Assembly (NCBI RefSeq): GCF_040096455.1
Contig: NZ_JBBMER010000001.1
Location: 372,001-436,000 of the forward strand
Direction of reading: 5' to 3'
Length of the DNA stretch: 64,000 nt
Source: Lachnospira rogosae
GTDB taxonomy: Bacteria; Bacillota; Clostridia; Lachnospirales; Lachnospiraceae
Below, piece after piece: positions 35,422 through 44,861 of this stretch. Each line of letters opens with the position of its first letter. The stretch's first letter is position 1. The notes below the pieces were generated by a model that made no database searches, was not told the DNA's origin, and was given only the letters and a program-made list of their open reading frames with translations. The position numbers were made by a program, and so were the translations under genes.

Positions 35422-37407
35422 TTACATTCTGTTATTCATCTGTGGTGCACTGCCATTAGAGCTTCCATTATTCATATTAGGCATATTACCACCATTGTTA
35501 GATGAATTGCCGCCCATTGATGGCATATCACCAGAGCTGTTTCCATTCATATCAGGTGCTCCATTGCCTGACATATCTGGCATTGAGCCGTTAGAATTAC
35601 CATTCATACCATTATCTGATGAACCGTTATTAGGCATACCTGAGCCGCCATTGCCAGGCATATTCATTCCACCAGCTTTGCCAAGACCGCTTGAAACATT
35701 GCTTGTGACATCAGATGTAACTTCAATTGATAATGTAGTACTTCCTGCTGTAATGTCATAAGTATTACCTGTTGTTATCTTATCTGAATATACAATTGCT
35801 GCGGCATAAGCCTTTGATGGTGTATATGATAATATTTCATTGCCATTCGAGTCGCTTAATGTATACTTGCTGCCTCCACTTACAGATGTAAATGCAGTAA
35901 CTATACAGGCTCCATTACTTGCACCTTTTGGAATTTCAAGCATTCCGCTTGAGCCAAATGCCATAACTGTTCCACCATTAATTGTACAACTGTCATCATA
36001 GTCAATTGCTGTATCGCCGTCCGAGGTTGGACCAAGTACAACGATATATCCACCATTTATTATAATGGAGCCATTGGCATCAAGTCCGTCACCGCTTGCA
36101 TTTATCAAAAGATTACCGCCATTAATTGTTATACTTCCGTCAGATGAATTAATGCCATCATCACTTGAAACAACGCTTATATCTCCATCATTAATAACTA
36201 TGTCATCAGCTTCAAGCCCTTCATAGCACTGTGTTATATTTATTGTTCCACCATTGACAGTAAGCAAGTCATCTGCATGTACTCCGTCATCACCTGTAGC
36301 TGCATTTATAGTACCACCATATATATATATTACTGAATTGCAATGTACAGAGTCATCATCAGAGTCTATTGTTATGTCTCCGTCATTGATTATAAGCATA
36401 TTGCCAGCTTTAATACCTTTTCTGCTCTCAGCTGTATCATCTGTGGTAGTTGTTGTCTTATTGTTATTAAAACCAAAACCACCACGGCCCATATACATAT
36501 TATCTGTATGCGTCTGTGTTGTATCAGCCGCACCATTATTAGTCTTTATATTAATAGTACCATCATTAATAACAAGTATATTTTCAGCCTGTATGCCATC
36601 ATTAGAAGCCTTAATAGTTATATTACCGCCTTCAATGATAACATTTCCTTTAGTAGTGTCTGTATCATAAGTTGACTTAATCCCGTCTGAACCTGCATTA
36701 ATATTAATATCACCCGCTACAATTCCGCATAGGTCTTTACCAATTATACCATCCTCAGTACTTGTTATGTTTAATGTACCAGATACGATAATGCAGTCAT
36801 CTGTACTCTTAATACCATTGCGGTATCCAGCATTGACATTTAATGTACCATTTCCATTGATTATTAAATCCTCTTTAGAATATATAGCGGCTGAATAATC
36901 TTCTTCTGTAGATAAACGACTGCTGTCTGTAATTGTATTAGTTGTGTTATCGGCAAGTGTAAGTATAACTTTCTTGGCATCTAACACCTTAATTGGTGCT
37001 GTTGTTGTATTGCTTATAGAAGCATTATTAAGAATTAATCTTACAGTTCCCTTATCTGTCGCATTAACGATTATATTTCCTTCTGTTACATTTCCTGATA
37101 TAACATATGTTCCTGCTTTAGTGATTGTAACTGTTGAACCTGATATTTCAACCGATGAACTATCAGAACTAATCTGGCTTCCAAGTGTAATATGTGAAGC
37201 TGATGAATCATCCCATGATGATACCTTATCTTCATCATCTAATTCGATTGATAAATCTGAATCCGCACTTGAGGCAAGTTCCTCGAGTGATACAATGCTC
37301 TGGCTCTCTGTTGTTGTATTGTTATTATGAGTATTAGAACAGCCTGTAAATACAGCCCCCATTAACATAGCTGCTATTGTTGCATATAATAATTTATTCT
37401 TTACCAT
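35422..37407 (-). CDS. lipoprotein with beta-helix carbohydrate-binding domain (Cthe_2159 type)
   Basis: A lipobox is present (MGAVFTGC at the signal-peptide end), so the protein should be attached to the outside of the membrane. Residues about 90-530 are a right-handed beta-helix of repeating units such as INDGDITIDSDDDSVHC, GGTINAATGDDGVHADD and NDGDISVVSSDDGINSSD, each with acidic turns suited to calcium binding. This matches the family of Clostridium thermocellum Cthe_2159, which binds polygalacturonate and cellulose. The C-terminal 95 residues are a Gly/Asn/Met-rich low-complexity tail with MPNM-, MNGN-type repeats. A pectin role is plausible for this group. The start follows GGAGATG. 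Confidence 0.8.
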   Translation of the reverse strand: MVKNKLLYATIAAMLMGAVFTGCSNTHNNNTTTESQSIVSLEELASSADSDLSIELDDEDKVSSWDDSSASHITLGSQISSDSSSVEISGSTVTITKAGTYVISGNVTEGNIIVNATDKGTVRLILNNASISNTTTAPIKVLDAKKVILTLADNTTNTITDSSRLSTEEDYSAAIYSKEDLIINGNGTLNVNAGYRNGIKSTDDCIIVSGTLNITSTEDGIIGKDLCGIVAGDININAGSDGIKSTYDTDTTKGNVIIEGGNITIKASNDGIQAENILVINDGTINIKTNNGAADTTQTHTDNMYMGRGGFGFNNNKTTTTTDDTAESRKGIKAGNMLIINDGDITIDSDDDSVHCNSVIYIYGGTINAATGDDGVHADDLLTVNGGTINITQCYEGLEADDIVINDGDISVVSSDDGINSSDGSITINGGNLLINASGDGLDANGSIIINGGYIVVLGPTSDGDTAIDYDDSCTINGGTVMAFGSSGMLEIPKGASNGACIVTAFTSVSGGSKYTLSDSNGNEILSYTPSKAYAAAIVYSDKITTGNTYDITAGSTTLSIEVTSDVTSNVSSGLGKAGGMNMPGNGGSGMPNNGSSDNGMNGNSNGSMPDMSGNGAPDMNGNSSGDMPSMGGNSSNNGGNMPNMNNGSSNGSAPQMNNRM

Positions 37408-37479
37408 ATGAGTCATCTCCTTTGTTGTTTATGCGATTATCATAATGGCAAATAGTGGTTTAAATATGTAAATTGTGTG

Positions 37480-37517
37480 TAAAAAATGTGAAACCAGCCA
37501 CAAAACTGATTTCACAT
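37480..37517 (-). terminator. terminator after ilvA
   Basis: ATGTGAAATCAG pairs with CTGGTTTCACAT (one G-U pair), followed by a U run on the minus strand. It lies about 90 bases after the ilvA stop and isolates the gene from the lipoprotein gene downstream. Confidence 0.85.
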
Positions 37518-37607
37518 CTATACTTGTATATTATATACATTTTATGTAAGCCTGTTAAAATAAAACTTTTATGTATCAGCGTAACATATCAGTGTCACTT
37601 TGATAAA

Positions 37608-38825
37608 TTAGATATTAACCTTAACAAGACGTGGTCTTAAACCGTTCTTTTCAAGCTCAGATACAATCTGGTCTTTGTGTTCATGTCCGAAAGCTTCAAT
37701 AGTTATTCTCAATTCAACTGTAGCCTTTCTGTTAATGCTTACAAACTGGTTATGATCAAGCTTGATTACATTACCATTAGCGTTGGCAATTATCTGTGCA
37801 ACTCTTACAAGTTCACCCGGCTTATCTGGAAGAAGTACAGATACAGTAAATATTCTGCTTCTCTGAACAAGACCCTGCTGAACAACAGATGACATTGTTA
37901 TTACGTCCATATTACCACCTGAAAGAATTGAAACAACCTTCTTATCTTTAACCTTAAGCTGTTTAAGTGCTGCAACTGTAAGAAGACCTGAGTTCTCTAC
38001 TATCATTTTATGATTTTCAACCATATCAAGGAAAGATACAATTAAGTCTTCATCAGGAACTGTTATTATATCATCAAGATTCTTCTGAAGATATGGGAAT
38101 ACCTTTGTACCCGGGGTCTTAACTGCTGTACCATCAGCTATTGTGCTGACAGTTGGAAGTGTTGTAACCTTTCCATTCTTTAAAGAAGCCTGCAGACAAT
38201 TAGCACCGGCTGGTTCAACACCGATTACTTTAATATTAGGATTAAGAAGCTTGGCAAGTGTAGATACACCTGTTGCAAGTCCGCCGCCGCCAACTGGAAC
38301 GAGGATATAATCAACTGTTGGGAGTTCTTTAATAATCTCCATAGCAATTGAGCCCTGTCCTGTAGCAACATCAAGGTCATCAAATGGATGAACAAATGTA
38401 AGTCCCTTTTCTTCTGCTAACTTAAGAGCATATTCACAGGCTTCATCATATACATCTCCGTAAAGTACAACTTCAGCACCATAACCCTTAGTTCTGTTAA
38501 CCTTTATAAGTGGTGTTGTTGTTGGCATAACAACAGTAGCCTTTACGCCATACTTCTTTGCCGCAAATGCAACACCCTGTGCGTGGTTACCAGCAGATGC
38601 TGTTATAAGACCTTTCTTTCTTGCCTCTTCTGACATTGTGCTTATCTTGTAATATGCACCTCTTACCTTGTAAGCACCTGTATACTGCATATTCTCAGGC
38701 TTAAGATATACTTTATTGCCTGTCTGGTTGCTGAAATATTCGCTGAATATAAGGTTAGTTGGTAATGTAGCTTCCTTTACTTTCTCAGCAGCTTCTTCAA
38801 ATTTCTTTAAAGTTAATTCTTCCAT
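37608..38825 (-). CDS. ilvA: threonine ammonia-lyase (TdcB-type with ACT domain)
   Basis: This PLP enzyme deaminates threonine to 2-oxobutanoate, the entry to isoleucine. The PLP lysine lies in YTGAYKVRGAYYK, and the phosphate-binding loop is VPVGGGGLATG. The C-terminal ACT domain (FTVSVLLPDKPGELVRVAQIIANANGNVIKLDHNQ) makes the form shorter (405 residues) than the two-ACT biosynthetic IlvA of E. coli. It is monocistronic, with its own promoter and terminator. A catabolic rather than biosynthetic role cannot be excluded. Confidence 0.93.
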   Translation of the reverse strand: MEELTLKKFEEAAEKVKEATLPTNLIFSEYFSNQTGNKVYLKPENMQYTGAYKVRGAYYKISTMSEEARKKGLITASAGNHAQGVAFAAKKYGVKATVVMPTTTPLIKVNRTKGYGAEVVLYGDVYDEACEYALKLAEEKGLTFVHPFDDLDVATGQGSIAMEIIKELPTVDYILVPVGGGGLATGVSTLAKLLNPNIKVIGVEPAGANCLQASLKNGKVTTLPTVSTIADGTAVKTPGTKVFPYLQKNLDDIITVPDEDLIVSFLDMVENHKMIVENSGLLTVAALKQLKVKDKKVVSILSGGNMDVITMSSVVQQGLVQRSRIFTVSVLLPDKPGELVRVAQIIANANGNVIKLDHNQFVSINRKATVELRITIEAFGHEHKDQIVSELEKNGLRPRLVKVNI

Positions 38826-38878
38826 TGTAAATCTACTCTCCTTTAGGTTACTTTATATTATTAAATCAATTATTAACA

Positions 38879-38907
38879 ATAATATACACCATTAATCTAA
38901 TTATCAA
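38879..38907 (-). promoter_or_regulatory. promoter of ilvA
   Basis: TTGATA (38902-38907) and TATTAT (38879-38884) lie 17 bases apart on the minus strand, about 55 bases before the ilvA start. The leader is short, with no T-box. Confidence 0.7.
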
Positions 38908-38941
38908 TATAAAATATCATTAATTGAATTAAAATATTACA

Positions 38942-39877
38942 TTAATCATCATCTTCTTCATTATCTGATGTATCAAATAATGCGTTGACAAATGTATCTG
39001 AGTCAAATTTTTGTAAATCCTTAACCTGCTCACCTACACCAATGTACTTAACAGGTATTCCAAATTCTGCCTGAATAGCAACGGCGATACCACCCTTAGC
39101 TGTTCCGTCCATCTTAGTAAGAATAATTCCTGTTATATTAGTTACATCATTGAATTCGCGTAGCTGTGAAAGTGCGTTCTGACCAGTTGTCGCATCAAGG
39201 ACTATAAGATTTTCCCTATACGCATCAGCATACTCTCTTTCAATAACTCTGTCAATCTTGCGTAATTCTTCCATAAGATTTTTCTTATTCTGAAGCCTTC
39301 CGGCTGTATCACATAAAAGAACATCTGCGTGCCTTGCTTTTGCCGCTGCTATAGAATCATATATTACAGCCGCTGGGTCAGAGCCCTCATTCTGTGCAAT
39401 TATATCTGCACCTACCCTGTTAGCCCATTCTGTAAGCTGTTCAATGGCAGCAGCCCTGAATGTATCAGCCGCAGCAAGGACAACCTTTTTGTTCTGCTCT
39501 TTTAAATGGCCTGCAAGCTTTCCTACAGAGGTAGTCTTTCCAACACCATTAACACCAATAAGCATAACAATTGACTTAGTATTCTCAAATTCATATGCAT
39601 TGGGCCCAAGGTTCATCTTCTCTTTGATTGTATCAATCAATAACTGCTTGCAATCTTTAGGGTCTTTTATTTTATTCTCTTTAACCTTAGCCTTAAGGTC
39701 TTCAATAATCTCATCAGTTGCCCTGACACCAATATCTCCCATAATAAGAGTCTCTTCAAGTTCTTCGTAGAAATCATCATCAATTGAAGAAAAGCCATTA
39801 AATATATTATCAATGCCCGATACGATATTATCTCTGGTCTTTGTAAGACCTTCTTTAAGTTTACTAAAAAGTCCCAT
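38942..39877 (-). CDS. ftsY: signal recognition particle receptor FtsY
   Basis: FtsY docks the SRP-ribosome complex at the membrane. The NG domain has GVNGVGKTTSVGKLAGH (G1), DTAGRLQNKKNLMEELRK (G3) and TKMDGTAKGG (G4/5). The acidic A domain of E. coli is missing, as normal in Firmicutes. The C-terminus ends in an acidic stretch (TSDNEEDDD). The start is at MGLFSK; the smc stop lies only two bases before it, so translation is coupled. The open frame begins nine codons earlier inside smc. Confidence 0.97.
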   Translation of the reverse strand: MGLFSKLKEGLTKTRDNIVSGIDNIFNGFSSIDDDFYEELEETLIMGDIGVRATDEIIEDLKAKVKENKIKDPKDCKQLLIDTIKEKMNLGPNAYEFENTKSIVMLIGVNGVGKTTSVGKLAGHLKEQNKKVVLAAADTFRAAAIEQLTEWANRVGADIIAQNEGSDPAAVIYDSIAAAKARHADVLLCDTAGRLQNKKNLMEELRKIDRVIEREYADAYRENLIVLDATTGQNALSQLREFNDVTNITGIILTKMDGTAKGGIAVAIQAEFGIPVKYIGVGEQVKDLQKFDSDTFVNALFDTSDNEEDDD

Positions 39878-39878
39878 A

Positions 39879-42800
39879 TTAACTCTTCCTTTCTTTAGGC
39901 TCATTCAGATCATTGGCAATAAGGTCTACAGAAACAAGAGTTGATACACCCTTCTCCTGCATAGTAATACCATATAATCTGTCTGCCGCAGCCATAGTTC
40001 CACGTCTGTGGGTAATTACAATAAACTGTGTATGCTTTGTAAGCTTATGAAGATAATTAGCATATCTTCCAACATTAGAATCATCAAGTGCAGCTTCAAT
40101 TTCATCAAGAAGACAGAATGGTGATGGCTTTAAGTTCTGTATGGCAAATAATAACGCTATTGCTGTGAGAGCCTTTTCTCCACCTGATAACTGCATCATA
40201 TTCTGAAGCTTCTTTCCTGGTGGCTGGGATACAATTATAATTCCTGCTTCAAGTATATCTTCATCTTCCACAAGTTCAATTGTACCACGTCCGCCGCCGA
40301 ATAATTCCTTGAATACCTTATCAAATTCTACTTTTATCTCTTCAAATTTGGCAGTAAACTGTGTTCTCATTCCATTATCAAGTTCAGTTATAACCTTCAT
40401 AAGTGACTGTTCAGCCTCAATCATATCATCGTGCTGTGTCTTTAAGAAAGTATAACGCCCACTGACTTCTTTATATTCTTCAATAGCATTAACATTTACA
40501 TCACCAAGCTTCTTAATAGAAGCTTTAAGTATATTAATCTGCTTTCTTAAGTCATTAAGATTAGTTAATTCATCACTCTTTAATTCCAATGCATAGCTGT
40601 ATGTAAGCTCATACTCATTCCACATATAATCAACAAGCGAATCATTAGATTCATCAAGCTTATCGTGCTGGTTATGAAGACGCATACTTTCTTTTTCAAG
40701 AAGGATAATCTGCTCATTAAGGGTTTCTCTTTTCTTAAAGAACTCCTTATGGCTTGCAGTAACCTTTTCTTTGTCAGCTTTAAGCTTAGCCAGCTTCTCG
40801 TTATTAGCTTCAAGCTCTTTAACTGTCTTTTCAATGCTATCCATAACATCAGTTATTTCCTGCTGTTTAGTCTTTATTAATTCTGCTGTCTGATTTATCT
40901 TATCGTTAATACTCTCTTTTTCATTATCAAGACTATTAATCTCATCAGAAAGTCTTTGAATATTTTCATTAATAAATGCAGCTTTCTGTTCAACTGATGA
41001 ATGTGATATCTTTAAATTCTCAAGCTTAAGTGATACTGCCGCCTCATTCGCTTTCTTTTCTTCAAGCAGCTTATTAAGGTTCTCAATCTCTTTTCTTGAA
41101 GCCTCATTCTCGCTGTCAAGCACATTAAGACTTCCGCTTACCTGCTGTTTATTGCTGTTGACTTTTGATATTTCAGCATCTATGCCTGCCTGTTCATTTA
41201 CTGCATTTGAATATCCATCAATTATCTCTTTTAACTTGTTATCAGCCTGCTTAAGAGTTACATCTAAAGTATTCTTCTTAATATGTATCTCTCTTTGCTG
41301 TTTATTTAACTGGTCAAGATTATCCCTGTTCTTACCGACTTCACTTCTAAGCTCCGATATAGAAGCTTTGGTTTCTGTTATTGTCTTGCTTATGCTTGAA
41401 ACCTCTGTCTTAAGCTCTTCAATCTCTCTTCTTCGTCCAAGAAGGTTGCTTGAATTCTTAAAAGCACCACCAGTCATTGAACCGCCTGGATTAAGCTGCT
41501 CACCTTCAAGTGTTACAATTCTTAATGAATATTTATACTTTCTTGCAATTACCAGAGCATTTTCTATATTATCAACTACAAGAATACGGCCAAGCAGATA
41601 CTTGGCAAGTCCTTCATATTCAAAAGACACTCTTACAAGATTGCTCGCAACTCCTACAACACCCTTTTCATTAATACAATTATCATTCTCTAATGTATTT
41701 CTTGAATGAATAGCATTGAGTGGTAAAAATGTTGCACGGCCAAGCTTATTTACTTTAAGGTAATTAATAAGCTCCTTAGCAGTATTCTCTTTATCAGTAA
41801 CTATGTTCTGGATTGTTCCACCAAGTGCAGTTTCAATAGCAGTTTCATACTGCTTCTCTACTTTAATAATATCTGCGATAACACCAAGAATACCAGGGGT
41901 ACTGTCCTTTAACTCCATTATCTTACGGATACTGTTGCCATATCCGTCATATCGTTCAGTTATATTAACTAAAGATTCAAGTCTTGACTTGCTTCTATGG
42001 TAATTCTGTGTAAGCTTGTCAAGTTCCTGTGTCTTCTCAGCTATTACACCCTTAATAGATGTTACATTGGCATTGCCTTCTGCAATAGAAGCATTGATAC
42101 TGCTTATATTAACATCACATTCTTTTAACTGTGAAGTAATAGAAGCTATTACCTGTCTTTGTGCTGTTTCATCACTTTTTCCAGTTATTATCCTGCTGTT
42201 TAACTGCGATTTACGGATTTCAAGCTGTTCAAGCATTGTAATGAACTTCTGGTTCTCTGCTTTGATAGATGACTGTTCTGTCAGATTATCATATATAAGT
42301 GTCTGACGGTTCTCTATCTGTCCTGATATTCCGTCTATCTCAGCCTTTACAGCCTCAGCTTCCTCATTAATGGCATTAAGCTTTGTGTTATATTCATTAA
42401 TCTCTGTATTAATCGCCTCTGCCTGCTTCTTTAATTCATTAATCGAAGCTGTCTTGGCAGTCTTATCCTTCTCAATGTCATTAATTCTCTCAGAATGAAG
42501 CTGCTTGTTGGCGTTAAATGTCTTAACCTGTTCCTCAAACAGATTAATCTCACCCTTGAACTTCTGGTTATCAAGCTCTAATGCAGAAGATACCTGATTA
42601 GTCTGCTCAATTGTAAGATTAAGCTCATTAAGCTGGTTCTCAGCCGCTTCATATTCTGCCTTAGTAGCATCATATTCATTTCTTGAGCCAGCCAGATCAT
42701 TATCAGCAATCTCTATTTTATTATCAAGCTCAGCAATTTCTTTTCTTATACGGTCAGTTTCTAATAAAAATGCGTTGACATCATATTTTTTCAAATCTGA

Positions 42801-43457
42801 CTTTAAATTAAGATATTCCTTTGCTTTCTCAGACTGTACCTGTAATGGGCCAACCTGCTTTTCAAGTTCTGATAAAATATCATTAACACGGACAAGATTA
42901 TTTCTTTCATTATCAAGCTTCTTGATAGCCGCAGCTTTACGGCGTTTAAACTTAACAATACCTGCCGCCTCATCAAAAAGCTCCCTGCGTTCCTCAGGTT
43001 TACCACTAAGGATTTTATCAATCTGTCCCTGTCCGATAATTGAATAACCTTCTTTACCGATACCTGTATCATAGAACATCTCTGTTACATCTTTTAATCG
43101 GCAGGTATGTCCATTAATCTTGTATTCACTTTCCCCTGAACGGTATACTCTTCTTGATACCGTAACTTCATCATATTCAACAGGAAGTGCGTGGTCACTA
43201 TTATCAAGTGTTATTGCAACATACGCAAAACCAACAGGTTTACGGTTCTGTGTTCCTGCAAATATGACATCTTCCATTTTCGCCCCACGAAGCTGCTTCG
43301 CACTTTGTTCACCAAGAACCCATCTTACAGCATCGGCGACATTACTTTTCCCAGAGCCATTAGGACCTACAATGCCTGTAATTCCGTTATGAAAGTCAAA
43401 TACTATCTTATTGGCAAATGACTTAAAGCCCTGAACCTCTATACTCTTTAAATACAT
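39879..43457 (-). CDS. smc: chromosome segregation protein SMC
   Basis: The condensin ATPase. Head motifs are complete: GPNGSGKSNVADAVRWVLGE (Walker A), and at the C-terminus LSGGEKALTAIALLFA (signature) and FCLLDEIEAALDDSNV (Walker B). The hinge lies near residues 515-670 (GILGVIADIIKVEKQYETAI, LEGEQLNPGGSMTGG) between two long coiled coils. Length is 1192 residues, the usual size. It lies between rnc and ftsY, the standard rnc-smc-ftsY order. Confidence 0.98.
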   Translation of the reverse strand: MYLKSIEVQGFKSFANKIVFDFHNGITGIVGPNGSGKSNVADAVRWVLGEQSAKQLRGAKMEDVIFAGTQNRKPVGFAYVAITLDNSDHALPVEYDEVTVSRRVYRSGESEYKINGHTCRLKDVTEMFYDTGIGKEGYSIIGQGQIDKILSGKPEERRELFDEAAGIVKFKRRKAAAIKKLDNERNNLVRVNDILSELEKQVGPLQVQSEKAKEYLNLKSDLKKYDVNAFLLETDRIRKEIAELDNKIEIADNDLAGSRNEYDATKAEYEAAENQLNELNLTIEQTNQVSSALELDNQKFKGEINLFEEQVKTFNANKQLHSERINDIEKDKTAKTASINELKKQAEAINTEINEYNTKLNAINEEAEAVKAEIDGISGQIENRQTLIYDNLTEQSSIKAENQKFITMLEQLEIRKSQLNSRIITGKSDETAQRQVIASITSQLKECDVNISSINASIAEGNANVTSIKGVIAEKTQELDKLTQNYHRSKSRLESLVNITERYDGYGNSIRKIMELKDSTPGILGVIADIIKVEKQYETAIETALGGTIQNIVTDKENTAKELINYLKVNKLGRATFLPLNAIHSRNTLENDNCINEKGVVGVASNLVRVSFEYEGLAKYLLGRILVVDNIENALVIARKYKYSLRIVTLEGEQLNPGGSMTGGAFKNSSNLLGRRREIEELKTEVSSISKTITETKASISELRSEVGKNRDNLDQLNKQQREIHIKKNTLDVTLKQADNKLKEIIDGYSNAVNEQAGIDAEISKVNSNKQQVSGSLNVLDSENEASRKEIENLNKLLEEKKANEAAVSLKLENLKISHSSVEQKAAFINENIQRLSDEINSLDNEKESINDKINQTAELIKTKQQEITDVMDSIEKTVKELEANNEKLAKLKADKEKVTASHKEFFKKRETLNEQIILLEKESMRLHNQHDKLDESNDSLVDYMWNEYELTYSYALELKSDELTNLNDLRKQINILKASIKKLGDVNVNAIEEYKEVSGRYTFLKTQHDDMIEAEQSLMKVITELDNGMRTQFTAKFEEIKVEFDKVFKELFGGGRGTIELVEDEDILEAGIIIVSQPPGKKLQNMMQLSGGEKALTAIALLFAIQNLKPSPFCLLDEIEAALDDSNVGRYANYLHKLTKHTQFIVITHRRGTMAAADRLYGITMQEKGVSTLVSVDLIANDLNEPKERKS

Positions 43458-43473
43458 ATATACAATTCCTTTG

Positions 43474-44184
43474 CTATTTTCTTATAGGAATTTCATATCC
43501 CTGCTTCTTTAATTCCACAAGTGCCTCATATGCCGCGTGCTGTTCAGCGTGCTTCTTGGTATGACCCTTGGCTGTAACGTGGAACATTCCATTGACCTTC
43601 GCACTTGCAATAAAGTCTTTATCGTGCTCTGGTCCTGATTCTCCTATAATCTCGTATACAACTTCCTTATGTGCCGCCTGTACGACTTCCTGTAAAATAG
43701 TTTTGCTATCATAAAAGAGTTGCTTGCTTTCCAAATCATTAAGAATAAATGATTTAACGAATTCTTTTGCATTAGCAAAACCACCATCCAGATATATTGC
43801 TCCTATTACCGCTTCACAGGCATCTGATACTATAGAATCTCTCTTTCTTCCGCCTGTTAATTCCTCACCTTTACCTAACATTATGAAATTATCAATTCCA
43901 ATAGCTCTTGCACATATAGCAAGTGTAGGTTCACATACAATACTTGCACGAAGTCTTGTCATCTGGCCCTCATTCATATTGCTGTAATTCTTATAAATGT
44001 AATCACTTGATGTAAGTTCTAGAACCGCATCACCAAGGAACTCAAGTCTTTCATTATCTTTATACTTCTTAATCGTCTTCTCATTAGCATAAGAGCTGTG
44101 AGTAAGTGCATTTTTTAAAAGATTAATATCTTTAAACTGATAATTAATTTTATCCATTAACTCAGATAAATTCTTATTATACAT
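43474..44184 (-). CDS. rnc: ribonuclease III
   Basis: RNase III cuts double-stranded RNA, including rRNA precursors. NERLEFLGDAVLELTSSDYIY holds the catalytic acidic signature, with VSDACEAVIGAIYLDGGF completing the site. The dsRNA-binding domain is C-terminal (DSKTILQEVVQAAHKEVVYE, GHTKKHAEQHAAYEAL). The length of 236 residues is normal. It starts 16 bases before smc. Confidence 0.97.
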   Translation of the reverse strand: MYNKNLSELMDKINYQFKDINLLKNALTHSSYANEKTIKKYKDNERLEFLGDAVLELTSSDYIYKNYSNMNEGQMTRLRASIVCEPTLAICARAIGIDNFIMLGKGEELTGGRKRDSIVSDACEAVIGAIYLDGGFANAKEFVKSFILNDLESKQLFYDSKTILQEVVQAAHKEVVYEIIGESGPEHDKDFIASAKVNGMFHVTAKGHTKKHAEQHAAYEALVELKKQGYEIPIRK

Positions 44185-44276
44185 TCAATCTCCAATCTGG
44201 TGTCAATCTTATAATTATGTCCAATTTATTCAAAAAAGAAAATACAGTCAGATAAAATCCTGCCAGATTACTTTAT

Positions 44277-44313
44277 ATGTAACAGGGAATTCTATCAAAA
44301 TTTCCTGTTACAT
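44277..44313. repeat. hairpin following the acpP terminator
   Basis: ATGTAACAGGGAA pairs with TTCCTGTTACAT (one bulged base) around an AT-rich loop. It has no U run and directly follows the acpP terminator on the minus strand, so it could protect or process the rnc leader, or be a second stop signal. Confidence 0.45.
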
Positions 44314-44363
44314 AAAAAAGCATTAATTTATCCGTGTAATATGCACACTTATAAATTAATGCT
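44313..44363 (-). terminator. terminator after acpP
   Basis: Minus-strand GCATTAATTTAT pairs with ATAAATTAATGC and is followed by U6. The loop itself contains a small near-palindrome (GTGTGCATATTACAC). It lies about 55 bases after the acpP stop. Confidence 0.8.
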
Positions 44364-44419
44364 CTATTGACACATATTATAGACCCCTGCTATATCAACA
44401 CCAATATTCTTTATATTAA

Positions 44420-44653
44420 TTATTTAGCAAGTGCATTCTGAATCTGAGTTGCTGCATCTCCTACAGTAACAATATTCTCAATTGCATCGTCTGGAATCTG
44501 AATACCGAACTGGTCTTCAATCTCTGTTATAATCTGGAATACATCTAAAGAATCTGCCTTAAGGTCATCAACAAATGCTGATTCTTTAGTAATCTTATCC
44601 TCGCTTATATTAAGTACATCTGCAATAATTCTCTGTAACTTCTGAAATTCCAT
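44420..44653 (-). CDS. acpP: acyl carrier protein
   Basis: A 77-residue ACP. The phosphopantetheine serine is in DDLKADSLDVFQIITEIEDQFG, where the usual DSLD is kept. Acidic helices II and III follow. It lies upstream of rnc and downstream of plsX, the usual fatty-acid cluster. A terminator follows the gene. Confidence 0.97.
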   Translation of the reverse strand: MEFQKLQRIIADVLNISEDKITKESAFVDDLKADSLDVFQIITEIEDQFGIQIPDDAIENIVTVGDAATQIQNALAK

Positions 44654-44740
44654 ATAAATCCTCCATTCTGACCTGATATCTTAATTATATGAATATCAAT
44701 ATATATCAGGCGTTATACACAATTCTAAATCTGATATTCT

Positions 44741-44861
44741 TATTATAAATATAACATCTATTCTTGTATTACTATTATAAATATAATATCCGTTCTTGTA
44801 CTACTTTTATAAATATAATGTACATCCTTGTACTACTATAAATATTATATCTATTCTTCTG
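44741..44861. repeat. 32-bp tandem repeat, three copies plus a partial fourth
   Basis: Units at 44741-44772, 44773-44804 and 44805-44836 share the frame TATTATAAATATAA....TTCTTGTACTAC; a partial unit at 44837-44861 overlaps the end of plsX. Copies differ at a few positions. There are no spacers, so it is not a CRISPR array. It lies between plsX and acpP. Confidence 0.9.

Noticed and set aside
44741..44861. Regular 32-bp repeats considered as a CRISPR array
   Set aside because: The units are directly adjacent without unique spacers, they vary, and no cas gene is in the window.
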